The notes: generated by a model from the sequence alone, not told the origin. Shown: positions 25,860 through 35,393, counted from the first letter of the stretch. The stretch: 64,000 nt of DNA from Gp13-AA77 sp035949375 (GCA_035949375.1 DASZIG010000007.1:37536-101535); one strand, 5' to 3'. Made by a program: numbers and translations.

Positions 25860-26261
25860 ACCCAGCGGGATGGTGATATGCGAGAAATTCAAAAATGTTA
25901 CGAACGAAGCCATTAGGGTATTGAAAACAATCGACTTCTGTTTTCCATATTCAGCGAAAGCCAAGAGGTTATTGATTCTATTGATTTTATCGCTGAAAAG
26001 CCAATATATTACTGAAAAATAAGGCAGTTAACCATAGGCTGGCACCTAAAAAACGATGAGGAAACACGCTATCCTACTTAGAATCAGTTGTTTATAGAAC
26101 TTGAAAGCCGTTAGGTTATTCATAAATAAGGCACTTATTTCAAAATTAGAGCGTCAAAATCGAGCTCCGGATGTCATTTGTACGGCAAATTTACCTCGAA
26201 AAAACACCGTTTGTTCCGCGAGGCCGGACATCCAACCGGGGACGCCGATCGTTAGGTGCCA
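25860..26261. other. AT-rich anomalous segment with inverted and direct repeats
   Basis: This gap is strikingly AT-rich compared with its neighbours. A perfect 10-bp inverted repeat (TGGCACCTAA 26040-26049, TTAGGTGCCA 26252-26261) brackets 222 bp and ends at the start codon of the next gene. Four imperfect direct repeats of GAAAGCC-N3-AGGTTATT type start at 25906, 25956, 25995 and 26103, and TTCAGCGA/TCGCTGAA (25950-25957, 25990-25997) forms a hairpin. A 51-codon frame from 25870 is probably chance. Confidence 0.55.
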
Positions 26262-28472
26262 ATGAGTGACGCCACTACCACCGTGAACGGCCTGGCAGCC
26301 GCCTCCAGCCCGTACCTGCGCAGCGCCGCCCACCAGCCCGTCGCCTGGGAGGAATGGGGCGAGGCGGCGTTTGAGCGCGCGGGCCGCGAGGACAAGCCCA
26401 TCCTGCTCGACATCGGCGCCGTGTGGTGCCACTGGTGTCACGTCATCGATCGGGAGAGCTACGAGAACGGCGAGATCGCGGCCATCATCAACCGGCACTA
26501 TGTGGCCGTGAAGGTGGACCGCGACGAGCGGCCCGACATCGACGCCCGCTACCAGATGGCGGTGAGCGCTCTCACCGGCCAGGGCGGCTGGCCCCTCACG
26601 GCCATTCTGACGCCCGACGGCAAGCCGTTTTTCGGCGGCACCTACTTTCCGCCTGACGACCGTTACGGCCGGCCCGGCATGAAGCGCATCCTGGAGACCA
26701 TTGCGCACAACTACCACACCCATCGCGCCGAGATCCATACGAGCGCCCGGCAGATCAGCGAGGCCCTGGGCAAGACCGAAATCTACCGGTCCGCCGGCCG
26801 TGCCGGAGGCGCGACGGTGGAAGCCGTGGTCGCCAACATCGAGGAGCTTTACGACCGCGAGCACGGCGGATTCGGGCGCGCGCCGAAGTTCCCCCATCCC
26901 TACGCGGTGGATCTGCTGATCGACCAGTATCTGGAGCGCGGCGAGCGCCACCTGCTCGACATGGCCGCTTCCACCCTCGAGGCCATGGGCCGCGGCGGCG
27001 TCTACGACCACGTCGGCGAGGGCTTTCATCGTTACTCGGTGGATGAGCACTGGGGCGTGCCGCACTTCGAGAAGATGTCGTATGACAACTCCGGCCTGCT
27101 TGTGAATTATCTGCACGCCTGGCAACTCACTCGCACGGAGTTCTTCCGCGAAGTCGCTCTCGGCATCCTGAGTTTCGTGGAGAGCGTGCTTTCGCGGCCC
27201 GGCGGCGGGTTCTACGCGAGCCAGGACGCGGACTACAGCCTGGAGGACGACGGCGACTACTTCACCTGGACCCTGGACGAGCTGCGCGCGGTGCTGGACG
27301 AACAGGAAGCGCGCGTGGCGGCCCTGCGCTACGGCGTCGGGACCACCGGCGCGATGCACCACAATCCTGCCAAGAACGTCCTGTTTATCGATCAGCCGAT
27401 CGAGGCGATCACGGTCCGCGCGGGCGTGAGCGCGGAAGAGGTTGGACGGATTCTGGCGCGCGCCCGGGCGAAGATGCTGGAGGCGCGCTCGCGGCGTCCC
27501 ACGCCGTTCGTCGATCGCACTCTTTACGCCGGCTGGAACGCCATGATGGCCTCGGCGCTGCTCGAAGCGTATAAGGCGCTGGGGCTCGAAGGCGCGCGCG
27601 ATCGCGCGCTCGAAGCGCTCGACATCTTCCTCGAAAAGGGTTGGGACGCGCGGCGCGGCGTGGCCCACGTGCTCGCGGAGCCTCCCACGTCCGCGGCCAC
27701 GACCGGGGCCGGCGGAGAACTGGTCGCCTCAAACTTCGACCTGCTCGACGATCAGGTGCTGATGGCCTCGGCGCTGCTCGACGCTTTTGAAGTCACGGGC
27801 GAGCGCCGCTACTTCGATCGCGCGCTCGACCTCGGCGAACTGGCGGTGCGGCGATTCTGGGACGAAGCGGAGGGCGGCTTCTTCGATATGGCCCTGGACG
27901 CAGCGGACCGGCGGGGATCGCTCGTGATCGCGCGCAAGGCCCTGCAGGACTCGCCGACGCCGGCGGGGAATTCGGTGGCCGTGGCCGTGCTCGATCGCCT
28001 GGCCTATCTCGGGGCCCGTCCGGACTTCCGCGAAAAAGCCGATCGCGCCCTCGATCTCTTCGCCACCAAGGCGGGCGAGGCCGGTCTCTTCGCCGCTACG
28101 TACGCTATTGTACTAGCCTACCATCTGCGGGAACCCGTTGAGATCGTGGTGCTGGGCCCGGAGCGCGACCCCGGACGCGAGGCGTTGTGGAGGGCCGCGC
28201 AGGACGCGCCCGTCGCCGGCAAACGAGTGCTCGCGATTACGGCACAGCAGGCCTCCACCGCACGGCGGCCCGCTACCGCAGACGAGGCCGCTACCGCAGG
28301 CGAGGCCGCAGCCGGCGATCTGCCGGCCGGACTCGCTGCCACGCTGCCGCACGCCAGGTTCGAGCATCCGGTGGCGCTCGTCTGCACGGGCACGGCCTGC
28401 CAACCGCCCGCCTCCACCGCGGAAGAACTGACGGAAGCGCTCGGTCGAGCAGGAGCGCTCCGGCCAGCCTGA
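26262..28472 (+). CDS. DUF255/thioredoxin-like domain protein (YyaL/SPATA20 family)
   Basis: 736 aa from ATG 26262; a GTG at 26256 is possible but adds only two residues. The N-terminal DUF255 thioredoxin fold keeps the Cys56-His-Trp-Cys59 motif (GAVWCHWCHVIDRES) and the downstream QGGWPLT...FFGGTYFP. The middle and C-terminal parts form the (alpha/alpha)6 barrel resembling N-acylglucosamine 2-epimerases. The family is widespread but its reaction is not established. The C-terminal 60 residues contain an Ala-rich repeat (PATADEAATAGEAAAGD) and a TrxA-like end (VCTGTACQPP). It is the last gene before the tRNA-Lys island. Confidence 0.92.
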   Translation: MSDATTTVNGLAAASSPYLRSAAHQPVAWEEWGEAAFERAGREDKPILLDIGAVWCHWCHVIDRESYENGEIAAIINRHYVAVKVDRDERPDIDARYQMAVSALTGQGGWPLTAILTPDGKPFFGGTYFPPDDRYGRPGMKRILETIAHNYHTHRAEIHTSARQISEALGKTEIYRSAGRAGGATVEAVVANIEELYDREHGGFGRAPKFPHPYAVDLLIDQYLERGERHLLDMAASTLEAMGRGGVYDHVGEGFHRYSVDEHWGVPHFEKMSYDNSGLLVNYLHAWQLTRTEFFREVALGILSFVESVLSRPGGGFYASQDADYSLEDDGDYFTWTLDELRAVLDEQEARVAALRYGVGTTGAMHHNPAKNVLFIDQPIEAITVRAGVSAEEVGRILARARAKMLEARSRRPTPFVDRTLYAGWNAMMASALLEAYKALGLEGARDRALEALDIFLEKGWDARRGVAHVLAEPPTSAATTGAGGELVASNFDLLDDQVLMASALLDAFEVTGERRYFDRALDLGELAVRRFWDEAEGGFFDMALDAADRRGSLVIARKALQDSPTPAGNSVAVAVLDRLAYLGARPDFREKADRALDLFATKAGEAGLFAATYAIVLAYHLREPVEIVVLGPERDPGREALWRAAQDAPVAGKRVLAITAQQASTARRPATADEAATAGEAAAGDLPAGLAATLPHARFEHPVALVCTGTACQPPASTAEELTEALGRAGALRPA

Positions 28473-28529
28473 CTCGCCCGGCCGGGCTGCGATCCGCTCG
28501 GCCTCCGCCAAGCGAATCCGCAGGTGTGC

Positions 28530-28535
28530 TACAAT
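28530..28535 (+). promoter_or_regulatory. Extended -10 promoter of the native tRNA-Lys locus
   Basis: TGC-TACAAT forms an extended -10 whose end lies 11 bp before the first tRNA base at 28547. No good -35 is seen. After island insertion it points into the truncated tRNA copy. Confidence 0.5.
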
Positions 28536-28542
28536 GCCAGCG

Positions 28543-28586
28543 TGATGGGCCGTTAGCTCAATTGGTAGAGCAACTGACTCTTAATC
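28543..28586 (+). other. attL: truncated tRNA-Lys 5' half, 44-bp direct repeat
   Basis: The 44 bases are identical to 38472-38515. They comprise 4 bp before the tRNA plus its first 40 nt, through the anticodon CTT. After 28586 the sequence diverges (CAAAACGTC...), so the 3' half of the tRNA is missing here. Confidence 0.9.
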
Positions 28587-28691
28587 CAAAACGTCGCGCG
28601 TGCACCTGTTAGCACCTACGCGTAAGTCATTGCAAACAAATAAAATGGCTGGTCGGGATACTTGCACATACTAACAGAAACACGTCGGAAC

Positions 28692-28748
28692 CCGCTACGT
28701 TTTCCGCTACAGTTACCCTGCCCGAGCCCTTGAGCGGAAACCCGCTAT
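28692..28748. repeat. Left candidate integrase arm sites (CCGCTAC)
   Basis: CCGCTAC at 28692-28698 and 28704-28710 (12 bp apart, the second followed by AGTT) and the variant CCGCTAT at 28742-28748. The same 12-bp-spaced pair occurs at the right end. The rest of 28587-28812 shows no gene. Confidence 0.5.
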
Positions 28749-28812
28749 ACGCTCCTGCCGGCTTCCAGAAACCTAGTCGCACGTACAGCCGCCGGGGCTG
28801 CGCGAGAGAATC

Positions 28813-30912
28813 CTAGGGCACGCCCGCGCCCGACAACGACACGCTGAGTACACCGCCGCCGCCGCCGTTTACCTGTAAGCTGGCGCTGGCCGGGCCCTTG
28901 AATTTTGGGGTAAACGTCACGCTGATTGCGCAGCTTGCCCCGGTGCCGATGCTCGTCCCGCAGTTATTGGTTTGGGCGAAGGCACCGGCGTTGCCGCCCG
29001 CCAGCCGGACACTGACGCTTCGCGAACTCTTCGCGACGTTGGTGAGTGTCACTGTCTGCGGCGAACTGATGTGGCCCCTTGTCACGTTGCCAAAGTTGAG
29101 GCTGGTCGGCGAAAGACTGAAGAAGCTACCACTGCCCGTGAGCGAGATGGTCTGCGGGCTGCCGCTAGCGCTGTCCGCGATGGCAACGGTGCCGGTGAGC
29201 GTGCCGGCGGCCATTGGGCGAAACTCCACCACGAGCGCGCAACTGGCCCCCGCGGCAACGCTCGACCCGCACTTGCTCCTAACTAGGAAATTGGGGCTGG
29301 CGGTGACGCTAGAGATAGCGAGGTCTGCGTTTCCGCTATTCGTCAGGAAGGAGGCGTCGGAACCGCTGGTCGTGCCAACTGTTTGGACTGGAAAGCTCAA
29401 GGAGATCGGGGAAATCGTCACCAGTGGTTCGACGGTCTGCAGGAGTATCGAGACGGTGTTGTCTGCGTTGCCGGCGCTGGCGAGGTCGAGCCGCCCGTCC
29501 CCGTTAAAATCCGCCGTTGCTAAAGCTTGCGCGTAGTTACCGGCGAGGTAGCCCGCGAAGGGTGCGAACCCACCCCCCGCCTGCCCCAGCAGGACGGACA
29601 CCTCACCGCCGGACGCTCCGAAGCCGGACGTTGCCAAATCCAGGATTCCGTCGCCGTTTAGATCGGCCGTAAGGAGGGCCTGAGCCGCCATGAGGCCGGC
29701 CGGGTCGCTCTTCCCGAAGGCCCAGAAACCGCTGCTTCCGGCGCCCAACCATACTTGCGGCGAGAGGCCATCGGTAACCGTGGCGAGCGCCGGCGCGTAA
29801 CCGCCGAGCGAGCCCGCGACCACGATGCCAGTGGGCATATAACCGAAGGGTAAGGAGGAATCAATAGGCTGTTGAAAGGTGCCGTCGCCATTCCCTAGCA
29901 GCGTCCCAATTGTGTAGTCATAGTAGTTGCCTTCTGCTAGGTCAAGCTTGCCGTCAGCGTTGAAATCTCCCACTGCGAGGGCGTACGGGCCGCTTCCCGT
30001 CGTGTAGTCCACATGTGGCTGGAAGCTGCCGTCCCCGTTGCCTAACAGCACAGAGATTGTACCCGGGGAGCTGCTGCCGCAATCAGGATCATTGCCGCAC
30101 GAGTTCACCGCCGCGAGGTCGAGCCTTCCGGCTCCGCTAAAATCCCCAACCGCGATGGCGCCTGGGCCTATCCCCACGGTATAACTCACTGGGGCGCCGA
30201 AGGTCCCGTCCCCGTTGCCAAGCAGAACGGACACGGCACCTGAGCTGCACGGCATTTGAGGACAGTTGGAGTCGGCGACTGCCAAGTCGAGCTTGCCGTC
30301 TCCGTTAAAGTCCGCTATCGCCAGTCCGGACGGGCCCGTGCCGGCTGCGTATTCCACGGGTTGCTGGAAGGTCCCGTCCCCGTTGCCAAGCAGGACGCAA
30401 ACCACGTTCGCGAGTCCGCTCGCAACCACGAGGTCGAGCTTACCGTCTTCGTTGAAATCCGCTGCCGCCAGCACTGCGGGATCAGACGCCACGGAGTAAT
30501 CGGTTCTATTGAAAAGGAGTGAGGAGATTGCGGACGCCACTGGGAAAAAGATCACGTTCGACGTCCCACCGCTCGGTGCGGGGTTGGTCACCGTTACCGA
30601 GGCGGTCTGTGCGGCGGCGACATCGGCGGCATTGATGGTAGCGGTCAACTGCGAGCTTGAGACAAAGGTTGTGACGCGCGGGCTCCCGTCCCAGTTCACG
30701 GTCGATCCGGGGACAAAGCCGGTGCCGTTCACGGTTATCGTGAAGCCGCCGCTCCCGGGTGCCACAGCATCGGGCTGCAACGGCTGATCAATCAGGGGCA
30801 CCGGATTGGTTTGGGCTCGTAGTTGCCCAGGGAGGAGCCCCAAGACGATTGCGAGCAGGCAGCTCGGTCCTAGGGCAGGCCGGCGACTGCGCCGCTTTCT
30901 ATCGTGTTCCAT
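28813..30912 (-). CDS. Secreted FG-GAP/VCBS-repeat protein with IPT/TIG and HYDIN-like domains
   Basis: 699 aa; ATG 30912 lies 6 nt after AAGGAG. Signal peptide (to about QLRAQTNP), an IPT/TIG immunoglobulin-like domain (about 36-128, GFTITVNGTGFVPGSTVNWDG), then seven or so FG-GAP/VCBS units each with a VGDFNADGKLDLA-type calcium-binding motif and VLLGNGDGTF strand (about 140-490), which should form a beta-propeller, then two choice-of-anchor-D/ASPM-HYDIN immunoglobulin-like domains (about 505-699, e.g. LNFGNVTRGHISSPQTVTLT). Such proteins are surface or secreted adhesins or scaffolds. It lies inside the tRNA-Lys island, downstream of the pectate-lyase-like gene on the same strand. Confidence 0.88.
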   Translation of the reverse strand: MEHDRKRRSRRPALGPSCLLAIVLGLLPGQLRAQTNPVPLIDQPLQPDAVAPGSGGFTITVNGTGFVPGSTVNWDGSPRVTTFVSSSQLTATINAADVAAAQTASVTVTNPAPSGGTSNVIFFPVASAISSLLFNRTDYSVASDPAVLAAADFNEDGKLDLVVASGLANVVCVLLGNGDGTFQQPVEYAAGTGPSGLAIADFNGDGKLDLAVADSNCPQMPCSSGAVSVLLGNGDGTFGAPVSYTVGIGPGAIAVGDFSGAGRLDLAAVNSCGNDPDCGSSSPGTISVLLGNGDGSFQPHVDYTTGSGPYALAVGDFNADGKLDLAEGNYYDYTIGTLLGNGDGTFQQPIDSSLPFGYMPTGIVVAGSLGGYAPALATVTDGLSPQVWLGAGSSGFWAFGKSDPAGLMAAQALLTADLNGDGILDLATSGFGASGGEVSVLLGQAGGGFAPFAGYLAGNYAQALATADFNGDGRLDLASAGNADNTVSILLQTVEPLVTISPISLSFPVQTVGTTSGSDASFLTNSGNADLAISSVTASPNFLVRSKCGSSVAAGASCALVVEFRPMAAGTLTGTVAIADSASGSPQTISLTGSGSFFSLSPTSLNFGNVTRGHISSPQTVTLTNVAKSSRSVSVRLAGGNAGAFAQTNNCGTSIGTGASCAISVTFTPKFKGPASASLQVNGGGGGVLSVSLSGAGVP

Positions 30913-31057
30913 GACACTCTCCTTTTCGCGTGCTACCGGCTGAAGCCTCTTATCTTGAACGTGAGCCGAGCCAACGCGGTGGCGCTGACGTTGCTATCCA
31001 CGGCGGACGAGGTCGGATTCACGGTCGAGGGCGACATTAATGCGGTAAGTTATCCCG

Positions 31058-33598
31058 TCATTGAACCCAGAACATCACCTTGACGTCAGCGGTGCTGTCC
31101 GACGCCTGCCCTGTTTTGACTCGTACCGACCAAGTGTCGGAGGTGCCGTTCATCGTCACCGTGTTGCTAATATTGTTGCAGGAGAGTCCAGTGCCGAGGG
31201 CACAATGCAACGTGGTGGCCGTGCCGTTCTTGTAGAAGGTGACGATGCCGCTGTTGGTAGTGCCACCGACGGCCGAGGCGGTGGCGTATAGATGACTGAC
31301 TGTGCCGCTCACAGGAAGCGGCATGGGAAGCTCCTGTGCCGCTGCGCCGCTGCAGGCGCTGCTGGTTCCTGTGCTGAGCGCCGGCTGCAAAACGTAAAAC
31401 GCCAAGTTTCCTGTCCCGATCGTTCCGGCGCAGAACGCGTAGAGCAGGATCAGTCCGTTGCCGTAGGAAACTGTGTTCGTCATTGAGACTTGCGGCACCG
31501 TGTTCGTCGTGGGTGAGGAAGGATAGGAGACACCGTTGACGCTGCCCGTGGTGGTGGTACATGTTCCCGCGCTGGTGGTCGTGTCTCCTGTGAGCGCCGG
31601 AAGCTGAGAGCAGGCGACGGAACCGCTGAGGTTGGAAAACGAGGGCTGCGCGAAACCAATCAAGCCTGACGTGCCGATCTGATTTACGAACTCGTTCGTC
31701 ATCGGCCCAGCCGGCTGGACAGGATTGCTGTTTGCGTCCGGCAGAGTAAAAATTCGCGCAGCCGTGGCGGTGCCGGTGATCTCAATGTTGTTGGTGGCGG
31801 CGGCGCCAATCCAAAGGTTTGAGAAGGGGAGGGCGGCGGACCCCAGCCCCATGCCACCTGCTGCTGTGGGCGTCAGAGTGCCGTTGAGCGTGGTGCTGTT
31901 GGTGCCGGCCTGCGCATCGAGCAACTGGAAAATGTCATTGGTCCCGTTGTCGGTAAAGTGCGTGCCGCCGGAACCCAGGGCTGGCGACGAATCGACGACG
32001 CTGTTGTCCGTGGCGCCCGAGTTGATGGTGACGTCGTTCTTAAGAGCGTTGAATATCCCGTCGATGCGGACAGCCGTACTGTACTTAGGGTTTGCAGTCC
32101 CGTTGCATGACGAAGTATAGGCGTTCCCTGGGTAATCGTAGGTAAACTGCGAGGTGCTGGCAGAAGTAACAAGGAAGGTGCCGTCCAGATTCGCCTGATC
32201 GCTGCTGCAACCGCCCCCAGGGTGGCTGATCACAATGCTTTGGCCCGGCGTGAGGGAGTTGGTTTCCGTCACAGTCACGTAGCTGCCGTTGCTACCAACG
32301 CTCTTCGAGGTGTCGCCGGCAGTGAGGGTGATTTGGGTAGTCTGACCGCCGTAGAGCAGGGCTCCGTGTCCGCCGCCCGCCGAGGACTCGATCTTGGCAT
32401 TGACGATGCCACCGCGCAATGTGATGACCCCCAGGCACGCCGTGCCGCCCATGTCAGTGCTCACGTCGAAGTGCGTGCCGTACACGCGAATCGGGCCGGC
32501 ACTAATCAGCCCTACGCATGCGGTCCCGATCGTATCCCAGGGGCCCAGCGTGGGCAGGGAGGACGTGCCGTTGTTGGGAAAGATGTCCCCGCCGATGACG
32601 ATGGGGCCGTCTTGGGCGCCGTTGCTACCGTCGTACCATATGGAGTTGTCCTCGCCCTTGTCGTGGAGCAGGACCATGTTATTGTTGAATAGAGTCCCGC
32701 TGCCGTAGGTCGTCGCCTTCATGCCATAGGATAAGACTATCGTGCTGGGGGCGGCATCAGGCTGTTGGCCGTTGAAATTTTCGAAGCTGCAGTAGGCGAT
32801 GATTGCCTCGCTGATGCCGTTCATGAGCAGGCCGCCTATAGCCGAGCCATCGTTGCTGACATCCCTGAAGGTTATATTCTCGATTTGGAAGCCCCCACCG
32901 CTCGGATTAGCGCTCTGTCCCACAGACAGGATGGTGATGGGCAGCGCGGTGACCAAACGCACACCGGCTTGAGGGCTCTGTTCATACTTGCCGGAATTTC
33001 CCATCCCAATGATTTGGAAGCTGGTCTGCGTGGCGAAGGTCACGGTGCTGCCAAACATGTAGTCACCAGTGCCAAGTGATCCGCCGTTCGGCACTAGGTA
33101 GGCACACCCCTTCGAAGTGAACTGGAACAACACCGCGTTCAACGCGTTGGACGGGGCGGGGCAGGCATTTGCTGCGCCTTGAAAGGCTGGAGCGTTGTCG
33201 GTCCCCCAGACGATGGGGACGCTTGTGGCTTGCGTGGGCGCCGCCGCAAGGGTGACCGTGGTGCCGCCGCTCTCGCTGATGATCGTGCTGGAGTACGTCG
33301 CATGGGCCGGCAAAGGGGGGCTCTGAGCCGCACCGGCCTTAGGGATCTGCACCGTCTTGCCGACGTCCGTTGACGCAAATGTGCCGGTGCCGCAAGTCAG
33401 CATCAGCTTGGTGACGTCCAGTGAACAGCCCACGGCTTCCTGTGCGTCATCCCTGGCGCCGAAATCCCTGACATTAATGGCGGGAACGGGATAGCTCGGG
33501 CCAGGTGTCTGGGCGAGCGCAGTTGCTCGTGAGCCAAGAGTCCACAGCAAGCACAACGGCGACTGAACCAACAGAACCAACATCCTCTTTTTCACCAC
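31058..33598 (-). CDS. Pectate-lyase-superfamily beta-helix protein with phage tail-fibre-like C-terminus
   Basis: I start at tandem GTG codons (33598/33595) 4-5 nt after AAGGGGGA; the frame above lacks a signal sequence and a ribosome site. About 847 aa: signal peptide (RMLVLLVQSPLCLLWTLGSR), then INVRDFGARDDAQEA, the opening of the Pectate_lyase_3 right-handed beta-helix (PF12708) also used by phage tailspikes, and a Ser/Thr/Gly/Asn-rich helix to about 580. The C-terminal third has motifs common in tail-fibre-type proteins (GLGSAALPFSNLWIGA, ARIFTLPDANSNP, PALTGDTTTSAGTCTTT). A signal peptide on such a protein argues for secretion by the cell rather than virion assembly. Ligand or substrate unknown. 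Confidence 0.78.
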   Translation of the reverse strand: MVKKRMLVLLVQSPLCLLWTLGSRATALAQTPGPSYPVPAINVRDFGARDDAQEAVGCSLDVTKLMLTCGTGTFASTDVGKTVQIPKAGAAQSPPLPAHATYSSTIISESGGTTVTLAAAPTQATSVPIVWGTDNAPAFQGAANACPAPSNALNAVLFQFTSKGCAYLVPNGGSLGTGDYMFGSTVTFATQTSFQIIGMGNSGKYEQSPQAGVRLVTALPITILSVGQSANPSGGGFQIENITFRDVSNDGSAIGGLLMNGISEAIIAYCSFENFNGQQPDAAPSTIVLSYGMKATTYGSGTLFNNNMVLLHDKGEDNSIWYDGSNGAQDGPIVIGGDIFPNNGTSSLPTLGPWDTIGTACVGLISAGPIRVYGTHFDVSTDMGGTACLGVITLRGGIVNAKIESSAGGGHGALLYGGQTTQITLTAGDTSKSVGSNGSYVTVTETNSLTPGQSIVISHPGGGCSSDQANLDGTFLVTSASTSQFTYDYPGNAYTSSCNGTANPKYSTAVRIDGIFNALKNDVTINSGATDNSVVDSSPALGSGGTHFTDNGTNDIFQLLDAQAGTNSTTLNGTLTPTAAGGMGLGSAALPFSNLWIGAAATNNIEITGTATAARIFTLPDANSNPVQPAGPMTNEFVNQIGTSGLIGFAQPSFSNLSGSVACSQLPALTGDTTTSAGTCTTTTGSVNGVSYPSSPTTNTVPQVSMTNTVSYGNGLILLYAFCAGTIGTGNLAFYVLQPALSTGTSSACSGAAAQELPMPLPVSGTVSHLYATASAVGGTTNSGIVTFYKNGTATTLHCALGTGLSCNNISNTVTMNGTSDTWSVRVKTGQASDSTADVKVMFWVQ

Positions 33599-33735
33599 GT
33601 ATCCCCCTTCCCGGGTCGCCCTACGTTGCCACAAGCGCTCGCGCGAGCCAACGCGGTGTGTCAGGAATACAGCGGTCAGCTCTCGATGCGGAGCCAAGCC
33701 CACGCGGAGCCGATGGCGACTAGCTAGTAGGAGTT

Positions 33736-34035
33736 TTACCGACTACCTCGCACTCTACATACCACTACCCAACCGCCGCTGTCAACCACTTTTTGCAGTG
33801 TTAATTCCTTTGTTGAGAGCACCCCCGCGACTCCACGTGACCAAACGAGGCGCCCCGGCAGATGTTTGCAGCTACAGCAATACTCGTAAAGGGCGCTCGA
33901 AAGCGCGCCGGCCCGACTTGCGTCGTCCTTGCCGCGAATATAGCCTCCAAAACGAATCTCGCGATACTGGTAGGGAGCTAACAGATAGCCTCCCGGATCA
34001 TACCCGTCCGGGCATGTGGTTACAGCACGGGCCAT
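33736..34035 (-). CDS. Small hypothetical protein coupled to the HTH/coiled-coil gene
   Basis: 99 aa from ATG 34035, which overlaps the TGA stop of the upstream gene by one base (TGATG), suggesting coupling. It has five Cys residues, four of them (one at residue 8, a CCSC cluster) in the first 60, and a Tyr/Gly-rich N-terminus (DGYDPGGYLLAPYQYREI). No known domain is recognised. The frame could be accidental; its tight junction is the only support. Confidence 0.35.
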   Translation of the reverse strand: MARAVTTCPDGYDPGGYLLAPYQYREIRFGGYIRGKDDASRAGALSSALYEYCCSCKHLPGRLVWSRGVAGVLSTKELTLQKVVDSGGWVVVCRVRGSR

Positions 34036-35384
34036 CACGGTAGCTCTTCATCTGCCATCTCGCGGGCCAGTTCGCGGACTTGGGAGACGGCCTCGTCACC
34101 TAACAACTCTCCTTCGAGGCCGCGTTGGACGGCGTCTCTCATGTCGGCCCTAAAGCTGGCATCCCAATACTCTTTGTCCGAGATTTCGCCCTCGGCATTC
34201 AACTTCAGTAGGTAGCTTGAAACTTCGTCAAGGCCGTGCTGAATCAGGCCGGCCTTGCGTCGCTGGCGGTCTTTTTCGGCCTGCCTCTTTTCGACCTCTG
34301 CGCGTGCTTCGCCGACAGTTGGCTCGAGTGCTTCCTTGCCGTCGACCTCTGAAATGTCGATGGGCAAGTCGGCGAGTATTTCGGCGGCCTCGCGCCGGAT
34401 GCGGACCTCGTCCCGCTCCGTGCGGCTCCAGGGGAGCTGCTGCAACGCCCAACTGACGAGCCTTACGTCGAGCAGTCGTCTCTCGATGGCTTGACAGAAA
34501 GGCCGGATCGCTTCCTGGGCGGCCACCCGCATCTCGGTCAAGTCGGCGAAGCTTTCCAGGTGCCCAAGGGCGTCCCGGATCGCGGCCGTGGCTTTGACTT
34601 TTTCGGCATCGGTCGCCGAGTAGGGCAAGCTCCACAAAGTCTCCTTTGTGGCCCTCTCCCGGCGTTCCTGCGCCTCCCGTTTGGCCCCGAGGGGTTCCAG
34701 TAGTGCCTCCAGGCCCCGTGCGATGATCGTTACCATGCGCGGTTCGTCGGCGGGTAGGCGGCGCTCGATCTCGGCTTCCAGCGCCTCGGTCAATTCCTTG
34801 CGCTGTGCGGCAGTCAGCCAAGCGCGTTTCGGGATCGCGACGGCCTCGGCTACCGCGTCGTACCATCGCTGGCGAAACGCGGCCAATTCCTCCTCGGCCT
34901 CGAAGCGCGCTTGTTCCTCCGCCCGCTCCCGCTCCAGGCGTCGGCGCTCCTGGGCTTTCGCATGCTCCAGGCGTTCCCGCTGCAGTTCGATCTCGGCTTG
35001 ATGTTGCTCGGCCTCCTCTTCGCGCTCCTGGGCTTCGGCCTCCCGCTGTTCCGCCTCCTCCTGCTCCTCGCGGCGTAGCTTGCCTAGTTCCGTCTTGGCG
35101 CGCAGTTCCTGGGTCTCAAGCGTCAACTCCTCCAGCCGGTCGCGGCGGTTCTGCAGGACGGGCGAAGCCTCGCGGACGGGTCGGGATGTGGCGTGCCGCT
35201 GGTCCTTGACAGCCTCGATGCTCTCTGCGGTCACGCGCACGTGCCCCCCTGGGGTTCGGAAGCCCTCCAGCGCTCCTTCTTTCACCATACGCCTTAGAGT
35301 GGGTATCGAGACGCCTAGTAGCGTGGCGGCGTCGCTGGCGCTGTAAGAATCCGTCGATGATCGATTTTTCTCTTTATTTTTCAC
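34035..35384 (-). CDS. MerR/excisionase-like HTH protein with long charged coiled coil
   Basis: 449 aa, GTG start at 35384 after AGGA. The N-terminal helix-turn-helix (about 14-62, YSASDAATLLGVSIPTLRRM then FRTPGGHVRVT) is of the MerR/BldC/excisionase type. Residues 70-180 are an extremely Glu/Arg/Gln-rich coiled coil (REEEAEQHQAEIELQRERLE), and the remainder is charged and helical with Trp residues (AWLTAAQRKELTEALEAEI, LVSWALQQLPWSR). I do not recognise the C-terminal family. In a mobile element such a protein may be a replication, partition or regulatory factor; this is inference. Iteron-like repeats lie directly upstream. Confidence 0.75.
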   Translation of the reverse strand: MKNKEKNRSSTDSYSASDAATLLGVSIPTLRRMVKEGALEGFRTPGGHVRVTAESIEAVKDQRHATSRPVREASPVLQNRRDRLEELTLETQELRAKTELGKLRREEQEEAEQREAEAQEREEEAEQHQAEIELQRERLEHAKAQERRRLERERAEEQARFEAEEELAAFRQRWYDAVAEAVAIPKRAWLTAAQRKELTEALEAEIERRLPADEPRMVTIIARGLEALLEPLGAKREAQERRERATKETLWSLPYSATDAEKVKATAAIRDALGHLESFADLTEMRVAAQEAIRPFCQAIERRLLDVRLVSWALQQLPWSRTERDEVRIRREAAEILADLPIDISEVDGKEALEPTVGEARAEVEKRQAEKDRQRRKAGLIQHGLDEVSSYLLKLNAEGEISDKEYWDASFRADMRDAVQRGLEGELLGDEAVSQVRELAREMADEELP

Positions 35385-35393
35385 TGTTTTTCC

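Noticed and set aside
25870..26022. 51-codon frame in the AT-rich patch
   Set aside because: It coincides with the direct repeats and hairpin, and no ribosome site precedes it.
26154..27668. 504-codon antisense frame in the DUF255 gene
   Set aside because: It is covered by the thioredoxin-like CHWC gene and its composition is His/Val/Arg-rich without motifs.
28543..28586. A second functional tRNA-Lys gene
   Set aside because: Only the 5' half is present; the T-arm, 3' acceptor strand and CCA are missing.
31058..33598. Prophage structural gene
   Set aside because: Tail-fibre-like motifs are present, but a signal peptide is predicted and no capsid, terminase or tail genes lie nearby.
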